A stretch of DNA of 64,000 nt. It comes from Pauljensenia sp018375675 (GTDB lineage: Bacteria > Actinomycetota > Actinomycetes > Actinomycetales > Actinomycetaceae). Shown one piece after another: positions 36,791 to 46,518 of the stretch. The position numbers were made by a program, and so were the translations under genes. The stretch covers positions 190,531 through 254,530 of the forward strand of contig JAPWAE010000003.1 of NCBI GenBank assembly GCA_041432705.1, given 5' to 3'. Within the stretch, counting starts at the first letter, position 1; each line of letters begins with the position of its first letter. The notes under the pieces are model-generated. The model worked only from the letters and a program-made list of their open reading frames with translations, was not told where the DNA came from and made no database searches.

Positions 36791-39700
36791 ATGTTCCATA
36801 CGCCCATCTCTTCCCCCACATCGGCATGGCTCAGCGATCCGCAGACCTTTGCTGTCAATCGACTTCCCGCGCACAGCGCACACCGCACGAACGCCCCAAC
36901 GCAGAGTCTTGACGGAACCTGGGAAGTCGCACTTACGTCAAGTTCGCACGTGACTCTCGATTCCCCCACCATCACATTCGACCAGGAAGCAGTACACAGC
37001 CTTCCCGTTCCCTCAACTCTCGAAGCTGAGGGGCTATGGCCTCCGGCGTACGTCAACATTCAGATGCCGTGGGACGGCCACGAGAACCCTCAGGCTCCCA
37101 AACCACCAGAGGAGTGCCGAGTTGCGCTCTACCGGCGCACCTTCGCCCTGCATGATTCCCTCCAGGAGTCTTTGAGCAAGAAAGGACACGCACGCCTACG
37201 CTTCGAGGGTTTTGCAACGGCTCTCTACGTCTGGGTAGACGGCACTTTCGTCGGATACTGCGAGGACGGGTACACGGCGAGCGAGTTTGATATCACGTCA
37301 GCACTGACGCGCTCGCCAGACCACGAGATTGTCGTCGCCTGCTACGAGCATTCCAGCGCCTCGTGGCTGGAAGGTCAGGACTCCTGGCGTTTCCATGGCA
37401 TTTTCCGTTCCGTATCACTGGTAGTTCTGCCTGCCTGCCACGTCGCCCACCTCGCAACCAACGCCGACTACGACGCGGAAACAGGCGCGGGAATACTCGA
37501 CGTCATGATCGATCTCAAGGGAGGAGCCAAGGCCGATGCCACCGCGAGCGCCCAGCTCACCGATTCGAGCGGCACCATTGTATGGAGCGAAAGCGTGCCC
37601 GCAAACGATCCCAGCATCACGCTTCGGGCTGAACTAGACGGCGCACACCCTTGGACTGCGGAGGATCCGGCCCTGTATACGCTGAGCCTCACGATTCACG
37701 ACGCCGATGGAAACGATTGCGAGACCGTGACTCAGCGCGTGGGCTTCCGCCGCTTCGAAATCCTCAACTCTGTCTTCATGCTCAACGGCCAGCGCCTCAT
37801 TTTCCGCGGCGTCAACCGTCACGAGTTCAGCCCCTGTACAGGTCGCACAATGTCAATGGAGGACATGGTGACGGACGTGCGCCTGTGCAAGCAGCTCAAC
37901 ATCAATGCGATTCGCACAAGCCATTACCCCAACGACACCCGTTTCCTAGACCTGTGCGATGAGTACGGCCTGTACGTCATTGACGAGGCGAACCTGGAGA
38001 CACACGGATCGTGGTGCACGCCGGGCGACATCCCCACCCCAGCCACGGCGATCCCGGGATCAAAGATGGAGTGGGAGGGCGCCTGCGTGGATCGCGTCGA
38101 GTCGATGTTGCACCAGGATCTCAATCACGCCTCCGTGTTGATGTGGTCGCTGGGTAACGAGTCTTTTGGCGGCGAGGTTTTCCGCTCTATGTACCGGCGC
38201 TGTCATGAGCTGGACAATTCCCGCCCTGTCCATTACGAGGGTGTCACGTGGGATCGAGAGTTCGACAATGCCTCCGATATTGAGTCACGCATGTACGCGC
38301 TGCCTGACGCGATCGAGGAGTACCTGCGTGATAACCCGGCGAAGCCCTATCTGTCGTGCGAGTACATGCATGCGATGGGTAACTCTGTTGGAGGCCTTAG
38401 CCACTACACGGACCTGGAGCGCTACCCTGCGTATGGTGGCGGCTTCATCTGGGACCTGATCGACCAGGCCCTCTACCATGAGCCGACCGCTGGCTCGGAT
38501 GGCGAGTTCCTGGCGTACGGCGGCGATTTCGAGGATCGCCCTTGTGACTGGGAGTTCTCCTGTGATGGCATCCTATTCGCCGACCGCACACCCAAGCCCT
38601 CAGCCATGGCGGTCAAACAGCTCTACTCCCCCGTCACTCTCACGCCAAGCATCGACGGAATCCTTATCGATGCTGTTGTCCTTCCGGCGCCGCTTGCTAA
38701 CCTGTGTGTGCGTGCCCGGATCCTTGCTGACGGCGCGGTTGTCTGGGAGAAAGAGGTCGCGGCAACAGGCATCTCCCGTGGGCGGAGCACCGTCAGTGTG
38801 GGATGGCCGTCTGAACTGCTAGCCGACACAAAACAAGAGATCGTGTTGGAGGCAGCACTTGTCATCTCTTCCGACACCGCGTGGTGCGAGGCTGGGCACA
38901 TTGTCTCCGTGGGCCAGACAGTGTTCTCCTGCCCCGAGCAGGCCGACACGACACCCGGTGGCCACGCCACATTCACCGTGGGCCGTTGGAACATTGGTAT
39001 GCGTGAGGGCGAGAACGAGGCTTTGCTGTCGCGTACCGCAGGTGGCATCGTCCAGTGGCGTCGCGGCGACAAGGCCCTGGTCCTCTTCCCACCCAAGCTG
39101 ACAACCTTCCGACCGCTAACGGACAATGATCGAGGCTGTGGGCACGGTTTCGACCGCGCGTGCTGGACGACGGCTGGAGCCTACGCACGGTGCGTGAACA
39201 CCACCGTCGAAGAGACCGGCGAGGGTGTCGTCGTTACCTACGACTACCGTCTTGCGGGCGTTGCAGATGTCACCGTGCCTGTGCGCTACGAGCTGCGCGC
39301 CGACGGCACGATTCGTCTAACGGCAACCTACCCGGGTGCGCATGATCTCCCAACGATGCCATGCTTCGGGCTCGAGTGGGCGCTCCCCTCGTCGATTGAC
39401 CGCCTGAGTTTCTATGGCCTCGGCCCGGTCGAGGCCTACGCGGACCGCCTGGCCGGAGCAACCCTGGGCGTGTGGTCCCAGAGCGCAGCCGAAGGGCTGG
39501 CCCCCTACGCGGTACCGCAGGAGTGCGGCTTCCACCCCGGCATCCGCTGGTGCGAGGCAACGGACGACGACGGACACGGCCTGCGTGTTCAGGCACACGG
39601 CGATCTCGGGGTCTCGCTCCTGCCCTACTCCTCCGCGCACATCGAAAACGCTCGACACTGGTGGGAGCTACCGGAGCCCTCCCAGCGGCCTGCGACCTAC

Positions 39701-39826
39701 CTACGTCTGCTCACTGCACAGATGGGTGTCGGCGGTGACGATTCGTGGGGTTCGCCGGTGCATGACGAGTACCAGATTGATGCGACCGAGAAGCAGGTCC
39801 TGGACGTGACGCTGTCTCTCATCTGA
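36791..39826 (+). CDS. lacZ: Beta-galactosidase, GH2
   Basis: A 1011-residue LacZ of glycoside hydrolase family 2, full length. It has the sugar-binding domain (DGTWEVALT, CRVALYRRTF), FRGVNRHEFSP, the TIM-barrel region with RTSHYPND, acid/base Glu457 in WSLGNESFGG and nucleophile Glu524 in LSCEYMHAMGNS, then domain 5 ending with SFYGLGPVEAYADR and WWELPEPSQRPATYLR. It splits lactose and other beta-galactosides in the cytoplasm; there is no signal peptide. The ATG follows GGAAGG. It is divergent from the symporter gene and convergent with the LacI-type regulator. Confidence 0.97.
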   Translation: MFHTPISSPTSAWLSDPQTFAVNRLPAHSAHRTNAPTQSLDGTWEVALTSSSHVTLDSPTITFDQEAVHSLPVPSTLEAEGLWPPAYVNIQMPWDGHENPQAPKPPEECRVALYRRTFALHDSLQESLSKKGHARLRFEGFATALYVWVDGTFVGYCEDGYTASEFDITSALTRSPDHEIVVACYEHSSASWLEGQDSWRFHGIFRSVSLVVLPACHVAHLATNADYDAETGAGILDVMIDLKGGAKADATASAQLTDSSGTIVWSESVPANDPSITLRAELDGAHPWTAEDPALYTLSLTIHDADGNDCETVTQRVGFRRFEILNSVFMLNGQRLIFRGVNRHEFSPCTGRTMSMEDMVTDVRLCKQLNINAIRTSHYPNDTRFLDLCDEYGLYVIDEANLETHGSWCTPGDIPTPATAIPGSKMEWEGACVDRVESMLHQDLNHASVLMWSLGNESFGGEVFRSMYRRCHELDNSRPVHYEGVTWDREFDNASDIESRMYALPDAIEEYLRDNPAKPYLSCEYMHAMGNSVGGLSHYTDLERYPAYGGGFIWDLIDQALYHEPTAGSDGEFLAYGGDFEDRPCDWEFSCDGILFADRTPKPSAMAVKQLYSPVTLTPSIDGILIDAVVLPAPLANLCVRARILADGAVVWEKEVAATGISRGRSTVSVGWPSELLADTKQEIVLEAALVISSDTAWCEAGHIVSVGQTVFSCPEQADTTPGGHATFTVGRWNIGMREGENEALLSRTAGGIVQWRRGDKALVLFPPKLTTFRPLTDNDRGCGHGFDRACWTTAGAYARCVNTTVEETGEGVVVTYDYRLAGVADVTVPVRYELRADGTIRLTATYPGAHDLPTMPCFGLEWALPSSIDRLSFYGLGPVEAYADRLAGATLGVWSQSAAEGLAPYAVPQECGFHPGIRWCEATDDDGHGLRVQAHGDLGVSLLPYSSAHIENARHWWELPEPSQRPATYLRLLTAQMGVGGDDSWGSPVHDEYQIDATEKQVLDVTLSLI

Positions 39827-39834
39827 GAGGCATT

Positions 39835-39871
39835 CAGCGGCGGCGGGTGTGAGGCAACTCCCCCGCCGCTG
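39835..39871. terminator. Bidirectional terminator between lacZ and the LacI-type gene
   Basis: CAGCGGCGG at 39835-39843 pairs with CCGCCGCTG at 39863-39871 and the stem extends through GGG/CCC. It lies between two converging genes. Confidence 0.75.
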
Positions 39872-39895
39872 CCGTTATGCGTTCACGCCCGATCA

Positions 39896-40918
39896 CTATG
39901 CGGTGGTGCCGTGCGCGGGAACAAAGCTCTGTCGCACAACAAGGCGGGTGGACAGTAGAACGTGATGCTTATGCATGAAACGGCCCACGATCGCGTCTGA
40001 GAGGAGCATGAGTGCGGTCTCGGCCAACTCGGAGCGCTCGATCGCATAGGAGCTGAGCGTGGGAGCCGTGTACTCGCAGACCTCAAGATTGTCGATGGAG
40101 ACGACGGCAATCTGATCGGGTACACGGAGCCCACGGGCAGCGAGCACCTGAATGACGCCAACCGCCAGCGGATCAGCCGCGACAAGGACAGCGTCGGGCA
40201 GATCATCCGCGCACGAATCAAGTAGTGCTTCGGCCTGGCTGCGTCCATTCTCCACAGTGAAGGGGCCAGAGGCGCAGACGTAGCCATCAGTGGGCATGTC
40301 GAGGAGGTGCGCCCACTCGTTGAAGGCGACGGTACGCGGGTCTTGCGCGAAAACATGAGAGCCCATCATGTGCCCGGAGCCGCCGATAAAGGCGATACGC
40401 TGACGCCCCTGCTCACGCAGCGTGTAGATCGCGTCGATGACCGTTTGCTGCAGGTCGGGGCGCACAGAGTGAAAAAGCGCCGGCGCGGGGTTAATGTCGA
40501 TAAACACGCCGTGCGAGAACGCCTCATACAAACGGTCGAGGTCGTCTTGCGCGATCGGCGCAGGACCGATGGACACAAAACCAGAGAACTCGTCCGCAGC
40601 ATCGATGAGCGCGTCCACGGTCGGGAAGACCGCCAGGCTCATCATGTTCTCCACCGCACGCTCGCGCAGTGCCTCACGCACGTCGGAAAAATAGGAATCC
40701 TGGGGTCCGTTCGTGGGATCGAAGTTCTCAAGCACCGCTATGGTCTGAGGGACGCCGGCGCGCGATGTGCGCAGTGCGTAGCCGAGCTCGTTGGCTACTT
40801 GGATGACACGGTGGCGGGTCGATTCCTTTGCGGTGAAACTGGGGTCTCCCGAGAGGACGCGAGACACCGTCGCCTTCGAGTAACCCGTCGCCTTGGCAAT
40901 ATCACCGAGATTGACCAT
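39896..40918 (-). CDS. LacI family transcriptional regulator
   Basis: A 340-residue LacI/GalR regulator. The N-terminal HTH (MVNLGDIAKATGYSKATVSRV, then LSGDPSFTAKESTRHRVIQVANELGY) is followed by a periplasmic-binding-protein-like sensor with VFIDINPAPALFHSVRPDL and VVSIDNLEVCEYTAPTL. It probably represses the symporter and lacZ and is released by a galactoside. The start ATG at 40918 is preceded by GGAGGGGG; the in-frame Met five codons earlier falls in the ribosome-binding region. An inverted TCAGCT/AGCTGA (40947-40968) upstream may be an autoregulatory site. Confidence 0.93.
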   Translation of the reverse strand: MVNLGDIAKATGYSKATVSRVLSGDPSFTAKESTRHRVIQVANELGYALRTSRAGVPQTIAVLENFDPTNGPQDSYFSDVREALRERAVENMMSLAVFPTVDALIDAADEFSGFVSIGPAPIAQDDLDRLYEAFSHGVFIDINPAPALFHSVRPDLQQTVIDAIYTLREQGRQRIAFIGGSGHMMGSHVFAQDPRTVAFNEWAHLLDMPTDGYVCASGPFTVENGRSQAEALLDSCADDLPDAVLVAADPLAVGVIQVLAARGLRVPDQIAVVSIDNLEVCEYTAPTLSSYAIERSELAETALMLLSDAIVGRFMHKHHVLLSTRLVVRQSFVPAHGTTA

Positions 40919-41018
40919 CGATCCCCCTCCCAAAACTCCCTGTGTTCAGCTTATACAGTCTAGCTGACTCACGGCTCGCTCAGCGGGATCAACGCCGCAT
41001 CGGTCGGGCGCACAACTG

Positions 41019-41031
41019 ACGAGGCCGGGGC
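41019..41031 (+). repeat. Window-wide 13-mer, exact copy
   Basis: ACGAGGCCGGGGC, 23 bp after the chorismate mutase stop. On the minus strand GCTGGGG-N10-CCCCGGC can fold, so it is the distal arm of a weak terminator for that gene. Confidence 0.85.
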
Positions 41032-41054
41032 TTGGCACTCCCCCAGCGTGCGTT

Positions 41055-41411
41055 TTAGAGGCACGAACCCTCGTCGTACTCGGCCTTAATATCCTCGTGG
41101 TGGCGAATGACCTCGCGGACCATGAAGCCCAGGAACTTCTCGGCGAAATCGGGGTCGAGGCCGGAGGACGCCGCCAGGGTACGCAGGCGCTCTACCTGGC
41201 GAGCCTCGCGATCCGGGTCGGCGGGAGGGAGGTCCAGGCGCGCCTTGATGTGCCCGACGCGCTGGGTGCAGCGAAAGCGTTCGGCGAGGATGTGCACGAG
41301 GGCAGCGTCGATGTTGTCGATCGTTGCGCGAGCCTCTGCCAGCTCGGAGGGAATGCCGCTCACGCCCGCATCCGCCGAAGCGGCCACCGAGGCCTCGTCA
41401 CGCTGTGCCAT
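41055..41411 (-). CDS. Chorismate mutase (AroQ class)
   Basis: A 118-residue monofunctional chorismate mutase, converting chorismate to prephenate for Phe/Tyr synthesis. The helical AroQ core is at residues 25-105: EARATIDNIDAALVHILAERFRCTQRVGHIKA carries the active-site Arg and Lys positions (R47 and K56 region), followed by DPDREARQVERLRTLA and the third helix FAEKFLGFMVREVIRHHEDIKAEY. An N-terminal 20-residue tail is not conserved. The frame ends EYDEGSCL. Confidence 0.9.
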   Translation of the reverse strand: MAQRDEASVAASADAGVSGIPSELAEARATIDNIDAALVHILAERFRCTQRVGHIKARLDLPPADPDREARQVERLRTLAASSGLDPDFAEKFLGFMVREVIRHHEDIKAEYDEGSCL

Positions 41412-41457
41412 TGTTCCTCCCCTAAGGTCTCAACTGACCTCAGTGTAGCGAGCGGAC

Positions 41458-42717
41458 TCAGGCGCTGCGCTTGCCTTCCGAGGAGCGTTCCGGGTAGAGC
41501 TCAGCGGGGCCAACGCCCTCGACGAGGTCGCGGGTGATGACCACGCGGGCGACATCGTCGCGGCTGGGCAGGTCGAACATGAGGTCCGACAGGGTCTGTT
41601 CCATGATCGAGGACAGGCCGCGGGCACCCGTCTTGCGCTCGTTGGCACGCGCCGCGATGGCCAGGAGCGCCTCGTGCGTGAACTCCAGGTCCATGCCGTC
41701 CAGCTCGAAGAGGTGCTGGTACTGGCGCACGAGCGAGTTCGACGGCTCGGTGAGGACGCGCACGAGGTCCTCCTCCGTGAGCTCCTTCGTGGAGGTCAGG
41801 ATGGGCAGGCGGCCGATGAACTCGGGGATCATGCCGAACTTGTGCAGGTCCTCGGCGGACACGGCCTCGTAGAGGTCTCCCATCTCGGAGGTGCTCTTCA
41901 GCTCGGAGCCGAAGCCCGTCGAGCGGCGGCCCAGGCGGCCCTTCACGATGTCCTCGATGCCTGCGAAGGCGCCGGCAGCGATGAAGAGGATGCCGGAGGT
42001 GTCGATCTCCAGGAACTGCTGGTGGGGGTGCTTACGTCCGCCCGTGGGAGGCACGGAGGCGACCGTGCCCTCGATGATCTTCAGGAGGGCCTGCTGCACG
42101 CCCTCGCCCGACACGTCGCGGGTAATGGAAGCGTTCTCCGCCTTGCGGCCGATCTTGTCGATCTCGTCGACGTAGATAATGCCCTTCTCGGCCTTCTTGA
42201 TATCGCCGTCGGCCTCCTGGATGAGGCGCAGGAGAATGTTCTCCACGTCCTCACCCACGTAACCAGCCTCGGTCAGGGCGGTCGCGTCCACGATCGCGAA
42301 GGGCACGTCGAGGAGGCGGGCGAGGCAGCGCGCCAGGTGCGTCTTACCCGTGCCCGTGGGGCCCAGCAGGAGGATGTTGGACTTCGTGCCCAGCATGTCC
42401 TCGGCATTGCCGGCCTCGCGCGAGCGCACGCGCTTGTAGTGGTTGTACACGGCCACCGACAGGGCGCGCTTGGCGCGGTCCTGGCCGATCACCCACGTGT
42501 TCAAGAATTCGTTGATTTCGCGCGGCTTCGGCAGCGGTGTCGCAGACGAGGAGGACTGCTGTGAACCGAGTTCCTCTTCGATGATCTCGTTGCACAGCTC
42601 AATGCACTCGTCGCAGATATATGCGCCGGAGCCACCGATGAGCTTACGCACCTGCTTCTGGCTCTTCCCACAGAAAGAGCACTTGAGCAGTTCCGCGCCA
42701 TCAGTCAGACGAGCCAC
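41458..42717 (-). CDS. clpX: ATP-dependent Clp protease ATP-binding subunit ClpX
   Basis: A 419-residue AAA+ unfoldase that feeds substrates to ClpP. The N-terminal zinc-binding domain shows LKCSFCGKSQ and YICDECIELC; the AAA+ core has Walker A GPTGTGKTHLA, Walker B IIYVDEIDKI, GLGRRSTGFGSE-like pore region (GRLGRRSTGFGSELKS) and sensor EFIGRLPIL. I chose the GTG at 42715-42717, four bases after GGAGGT; the longer frame (to 42855) lacks family support. It is separated from clpP2 by a terminator and has its own 5' region. Confidence 0.97.
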   Translation of the reverse strand: MARLTDGAELLKCSFCGKSQKQVRKLIGGSGAYICDECIELCNEIIEEELGSQQSSSSATPLPKPREINEFLNTWVIGQDRAKRALSVAVYNHYKRVRSREAGNAEDMLGTKSNILLLGPTGTGKTHLARCLARLLDVPFAIVDATALTEAGYVGEDVENILLRLIQEADGDIKKAEKGIIYVDEIDKIGRKAENASITRDVSGEGVQQALLKIIEGTVASVPPTGGRKHPHQQFLEIDTSGILFIAAGAFAGIEDIVKGRLGRRSTGFGSELKSTSEMGDLYEAVSAEDLHKFGMIPEFIGRLPILTSTKELTEEDLVRVLTEPSNSLVRQYQHLFELDGMDLEFTHEALLAIAARANERKTGARGLSSIMEQTLSDLMFDLPSRDDVARVVITRDLVEGVGPAELYPERSSEGKRSA

Positions 42718-42894
42718 GAGACCTCCAAGGTGTTGAACGTTTTGCCGTTCGGTCGGATGTGCTTTCGCACTTACTAGCAAATAACGTAGTGCACGCGAGG
42801 TATATTCCCGCGAAGCCACGCCTATTGTTATGAAAAGTTCACCCGTAGCCGACAATTGTCAGCGCGACAACCATCTGACCAGGCAAATAGCAAC

Positions 42895-42941
42895 GAGGCC
42901 GTGGCACCCCACACACATCAGCGCGGGAAGGCCACGGCCTC
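42895..42941 (-). terminator. Terminator of the clpP operon
   Basis: GAGGCCGTGGC (42895-42905) pairs with GCCACGGCCTC (42931-42941), 11 bp perfect, 18 bp after the clpP2 stop on the minus strand. The arm is a one-mismatch form of the window-wide 13-mer. Confidence 0.8.
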
Positions 42942-42959
42942 ATCAGTGACGAAAAGGCG

Positions 42960-43604
42960 TCACAGAGCCTTACGAGACTCCAGCACCTGGTCGATCAGGC
43001 CGTACTCGGCGGCCTGCGGGGCGGTGAGGATCTTGTCGCGCTCGATGTCGCGGCGCACCTGCTCCACCGGCTTGCCCGAGTGCTTCGAGATGGTGTCCTC
43101 GAGCCACACGCGCATGCGGTCGATCTCGTCGGCGACGATCTGGATGTCCGAGGCCTGCCCCTGCATGCCTTCCATCGCCGGCTGGTGGATGAGGACGCGG
43201 GCGTTGGGCAGCGCCAGGCGCTTGCCAGGCGAGCCTGCGGCCAGCAGCACGGCGGCAGCCGAGGCGGCCTGGCCCAGGCACACCGTCTGGATCTGCGGCT
43301 TGATGTACTGCATCGTGTCGTAGATGGCGGTCAGCGCTGTGAAGGAGCCACCGGGCGAGTTGATGTACATGGTGATCAGCGAATCAGGATCCTGGGACTC
43401 CAGGACCAGCAGCTGCGCCATGACGTCGTCCGCGCTGGCGTCGTCCACCTGCACGCCCAGGAACACGATGCGATCTTCGAACAGCTTCGTGTAGGGGTTC
43501 TGGCGGCGGAAACCGTAGGCCGTGCGCTCCTCGAAGTCGGGCAGCACGTAGCGGGCCTGCGGCATCTGGCGGGCGACCGCCTCAAAGTAGGGCTGGGTGC
43601 TCAT
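42960..43604 (-). CDS. clpP2: ATP-dependent Clp protease proteolytic subunit ClpP2
   Basis: A 214-residue serine protease subunit. The catalytic triad is visible: Ser115 in CLGQAASAAAVLL, His140 in VLIHQP and Asp190 in ERDKIL. INSPGGSFTALTAIYDTMQ is the oxyanion-hole region. The Ala-rich sequence around the Ser is typical of the second ClpP in actinobacteria, which forms mixed tetradecamers with ClpP1. The start ATG overlaps the stop of clpP1 by one base. Confidence 0.95.
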   Translation of the reverse strand: MSTQPYFEAVARQMPQARYVLPDFEERTAYGFRRQNPYTKLFEDRIVFLGVQVDDASADDVMAQLLVLESQDPDSLITMYINSPGGSFTALTAIYDTMQYIKPQIQTVCLGQAASAAAVLLAAGSPGKRLALPNARVLIHQPAMEGMQGQASDIQIVADEIDRMRVWLEDTISKHSGKPVEQVRRDIERDKILTAPQAAEYGLIDQVLESRKAL

Positions 43605-44215
43605 CAGTTCTCTCCTCGCGTTCCGATCTCCTGCGGGGTGTCGATCACGCGGTCGACGAAGCCGTACTCGAGGGCTTCCTGCGCCGTGAACCAGTGGTCG
43701 CGATCGCCGTCCGCCTCCACCTGCTCGACGGTCTTACCCGTGCGAGACGCGGTGATGGCAGCGAGTTCCTTCTTCATGCCCAGGATCAGGTCCGCGTTAA
43801 TGCGAATCTCCGTCGCGGAGCCGCCCGCGCCACCGAGGGGCTGGTGCAGCAGAACGCGGGTGTGGGGCGTGATGTAACGCTTACCGGGGGCACCCGCGGT
43901 GAGCAGGAACTGGCCCATCGACGCGGCCAGGCCCATGCCGACAGTCACGACGTCCGGCTTGATGTACTGCATCGTGTCGTAGATGGCCATGCCGGCCGTC
44001 ACCGAGCCGCCAGGCGAGTTGATGTACAGGTAGATGTCGCGGTCCGGATCCTCGGCCGCGAGCAGCAGCAGCTGCGCGCAGATCGCGTTCGCATTCTCAT
44101 CGCGAACCTCGCCACCCAGCCAAATGATGCGCTCCTTGAGCAGGCGCTGGTAGACCGAGTCGCCCAGTCCCAGCTGCGAGCCTTCGCCGGCAGCCCCGGT
44201 ATTGTGCACGCTCAC
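43604..44215 (-). CDS. clpP1: ATP-dependent Clp protease proteolytic subunit ClpP1
   Basis: A 203-residue ClpP with triad Ser99 (GLAASMGQFLL), His124 (VLLHQPLGG) and Asp173 (DGDRDHWF). YINSPGGSVTAGMAIYDTMQYI gives the substrate-binding handle. It is the first gene of the clpP1-clpP2 operon; clpX follows downstream behind a terminator. In actinobacteria this operon is commonly under ClgR; I could not identify a clear ClgR site in the 190 bp upstream. Confidence 0.96.
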   Translation of the reverse strand: MSVHNTGAAGEGSQLGLGDSVYQRLLKERIIWLGGEVRDENANAICAQLLLLAAEDPDRDIYLYINSPGGSVTAGMAIYDTMQYIKPDVVTVGMGLAASMGQFLLTAGAPGKRYITPHTRVLLHQPLGGAGGSATEIRINADLILGMKKELAAITASRTGKTVEQVEADGDRDHWFTAQEALEYGFVDRVIDTPQEIGTRGEN

Positions 44216-44327
44216 GCGTACCTCCTCGTCTGTTCGCGGGCCCAGTCGGCCCCATTGATGTCAACCGTACCCGCTGCGCACCCGCTCGTGCGCGCGCCGG
44301 GCCGTCGTTTCGCTGTCGGCACATGCA

Positions 44328-44361
44328 CTGAGGGGGCGAGGCTCGCGCCCCACCCCCTCAG
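44328..44361 (-). terminator. Terminator of tig
   Basis: CTGAGGGGG (44328-44336) pairs with CCCCCTCAG (44353-44361). It is about 40 bp after the tig stop on the minus strand. Confidence 0.75.
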
Positions 44362-44402
44362 CTAAGAGTTAGTCACTCGTCAGCGGGTAAACCCGCCGCG
44401 GT

Positions 44403-45722
44403 TCACTCCTGCTCGTCGGCAACCTCGGTGATGATCTCCGCGCCCTCTTCGGTGGCGGGATCGGTGCCGAAGAACTTGCTCAGGTCGACGTCGGCGCCGT
44501 TGGTGTCCTTGACGGTGACGACCTTGAGGGCCTCGATGAGAGCCTTGGAGCGACCCAGGTCGGCCACGACATTGGCCATCTGCTGGGAGGAGGAGAACAG
44601 CTGGTTGATGTCGATGCCGAAGTTCTGCGACATCTGGATCGCGTAGTCGATCAGCTCCTGCTGGGAGACCTGCACGTCGAACTTCTTGGCCAGTGCCTCG
44701 GAGAGCAGCTCGGTGCGGATTTCCTTCTCGACGGCCTCGCGGGCTTCCTTCTTGGCCTTGGGCTTGGCGTCCTCGCCGACGCGGTGCTCGACCTGGTGGT
44801 CGACCGCGGACTCGGGCAGGACGATCTCGACCTTGTCGAGGAGGATGTCGATGAGGGCGTCGCGCGCGGCGAGGGCCTGCTGGGACTCCTTGGACTGGGC
44901 GGCCTGCTTCTTCAGGTCTTCCTTGAGCTCGTCGATGGTGTCGAACTCGGAGACCATCTGAGCGAAGTCGTCGTCAGCCTTGGGCAGCTCGCGGGTCTTC
45001 ATGGCCTTGATGGTGATGGTCACCTCGGCCTCTTCGCCCTCGTGCTCGCCACCCTTCAGCTTGGAGGTGAAGGTGACCTCTTCGCCGGCCTTGGTGCCGC
45101 GCAGGGCGGTGTCCTGGCCGTCGAGCATGGAGCCGGAGCCGATCTCGTAGGAGACGTCGGAGGCGGAGTCAACCTGCTTGCCGTCGATGGTGGCGACCAG
45201 GTCGATGGTCGCGAAGTCGCCGGTCTTGGCCTTGCGGTTGATGGTCTTGAGGGTGGCGAAGCGGCCGCGCAGGTCCTCGAGTTCCTTCTCGACGTCCTCT
45301 TCGGTGACCTCGGTGGGCTCGACCTCGACGACGAGCTTCTCGTCGATCTCGGGCAGCTCGAAGGCGGGGACGACGTCAACCTCGGCGGTGAAGACGAGCT
45401 GGCCACCCTGGGCGCCGGTCACATTGGGGATCTCGGTGACATCAACGGTGGGCTGAGCCATGGGGCGCAGGTCGTTCTCGTTGACAGCGTCGGAGTAGTG
45501 GCCGGGCAGGACCTGGTTGACGACCTGCTCGATGACGGCGGCGCGGCCGAAGCGCTGGTCGATGATGCGCGGAGGCACGTGGCCCTTACGGAAGCCGGGG
45601 ATGTTGACCTGTCCGGCGATCTCCTTGTACGCCTTGTCCATTTCGGACTTCAGTTCCTCGAAGGGAACCTCAACGGTCAGACGAACCTTGGTGGGCTCGA
45701 GGGTTTCAACGGTGCTCTTCAC
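44403..45722 (-). CDS. tig: Trigger factor
   Basis: A 439-residue ribosome-associated chaperone and prolyl isomerase. The N-terminal ribosome-binding domain contains NIPGFRKGHVPPRII (the ribosome-docking GFRxGxxP signature), the FKBP-like PPIase domain spans about 160-245 and the helical C-terminal domain follows to an acidic end. ATG start. tig precedes clpP1-clpP2-clpX, the usual order in many bacteria. Confidence 0.97.
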   Translation of the reverse strand: MKSTVETLEPTKVRLTVEVPFEELKSEMDKAYKEIAGQVNIPGFRKGHVPPRIIDQRFGRAAVIEQVVNQVLPGHYSDAVNENDLRPMAQPTVDVTEIPNVTGAQGGQLVFTAEVDVVPAFELPEIDEKLVVEVEPTEVTEEDVEKELEDLRGRFATLKTINRKAKTGDFATIDLVATIDGKQVDSASDVSYEIGSGSMLDGQDTALRGTKAGEEVTFTSKLKGGEHEGEEAEVTITIKAMKTRELPKADDDFAQMVSEFDTIDELKEDLKKQAAQSKESQQALAARDALIDILLDKVEIVLPESAVDHQVEHRVGEDAKPKAKKEAREAVEKEIRTELLSEALAKKFDVQVSQQELIDYAIQMSQNFGIDINQLFSSSQQMANVVADLGRSKALIEALKVVTVKDTNGADVDLSKFFGTDPATEEGAEIITEVADEQE

Positions 45723-45939
45723 GTGCGTACGCTCCGTAGTCTACAAATCGGGGGAACGCCCATTTCGGGCGCATAACAACTCGCTTAGTGTACGCCACGA
45801 CCCCGCTGATGTCCTCATTCGCGGGCCGCAAGTGGGCATATCCACCCCTCTACGGGCACTTCAAGTGCGCAACGCCACACGGGCACGTGCCACTCTCCCC
45901 CATTCACGAGGCGGGGGCCGCCCACGCTTCCGGGTGCAC

Positions 45940-46221
45940 TCAGGGGGCGAGGTAGTGGGAACGCCCTCGCACGACGGCTGCCAAGCGGGCGCGGGGCACA
46001 TCGGCGACGAGGCGCACGGCTGCGGTGATCTCGCGGTGGATGGCTCGGGCTTCGGCGTCGTCCGTCGCGGTAAAGCGCGCGGTGACGCGAGGCTGGCCGG
46101 AGGCGATGGCGATGTCCCAGGATTCGAGCCGGGTGGCGGACCGCGCGGCGGCCTCGACTTCTTCGGGGGCCCGTCCGGGTGCCAGCGTCGTGACCGTCAT
46201 GATGGTGCGATAGGACGGCAT
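45940..46221 (-). CDS. Small conserved-looking protein of unknown function
   Basis: A 93-residue protein starting MPSYRTIMTVTTLAPGRAPE and ending VVRGRSHYLAP. It has an alternating alpha/beta look (ESWDIAIASGQPRVTARFTAT, DAEARAIHREITAAVRLVADV), a ferredoxin-like pattern, with no known motif. I chose the ATG at 46221 because GGGGGAG lies six bases upstream; the longer frame runs through the tRNA-Pro gene. It lies between tig and tRNA-Pro and may be cotranscribed with neither. Confidence 0.65.
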   Translation of the reverse strand: MPSYRTIMTVTTLAPGRAPEEVEAAARSATRLESWDIAIASGQPRVTARFTATDDAEARAIHREITAAVRLVADVPRARLAAVVRGRSHYLAP

Positions 46222-46268
46222 GGACTCCCCCGGTTCGTATGAAAAAACCGCGGCGCTATGGCCGCGGT

Positions 46269-46345
<77 letters not shown>

Positions 46346-46444
46346 TTGGACTGATGTCCGGTGCCCCATCATACGGGAGGGGCGTGTAAATGTCGCGCAC
46401 GTGGACAATACCCGCTACGATCTTCGTGTCCCCTTCGGGGGTAC

Positions 46445-46518
46445 GCGGATGTAGCTCAATGGTAGAGCCTCTGCCTTCCAAGCAGATCACGCGGGTTCGA
46501 TTCCCGTCATCCGCTCCA
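46445..46518 (+). tRNA. tRNA-Gly (TCC)
   Basis: GCGGATG acceptor pairs with CATCCGC; anticodon arm TCTGC-CTTCCAA-GCAGA gives TCC. T arm GGGTTCGATTCCC. Discriminator T and encoded CCA at 46516-46518. Its last 13 bases are repeated at 47808-47820, beyond the inserted Abi gene. Confidence 0.96.
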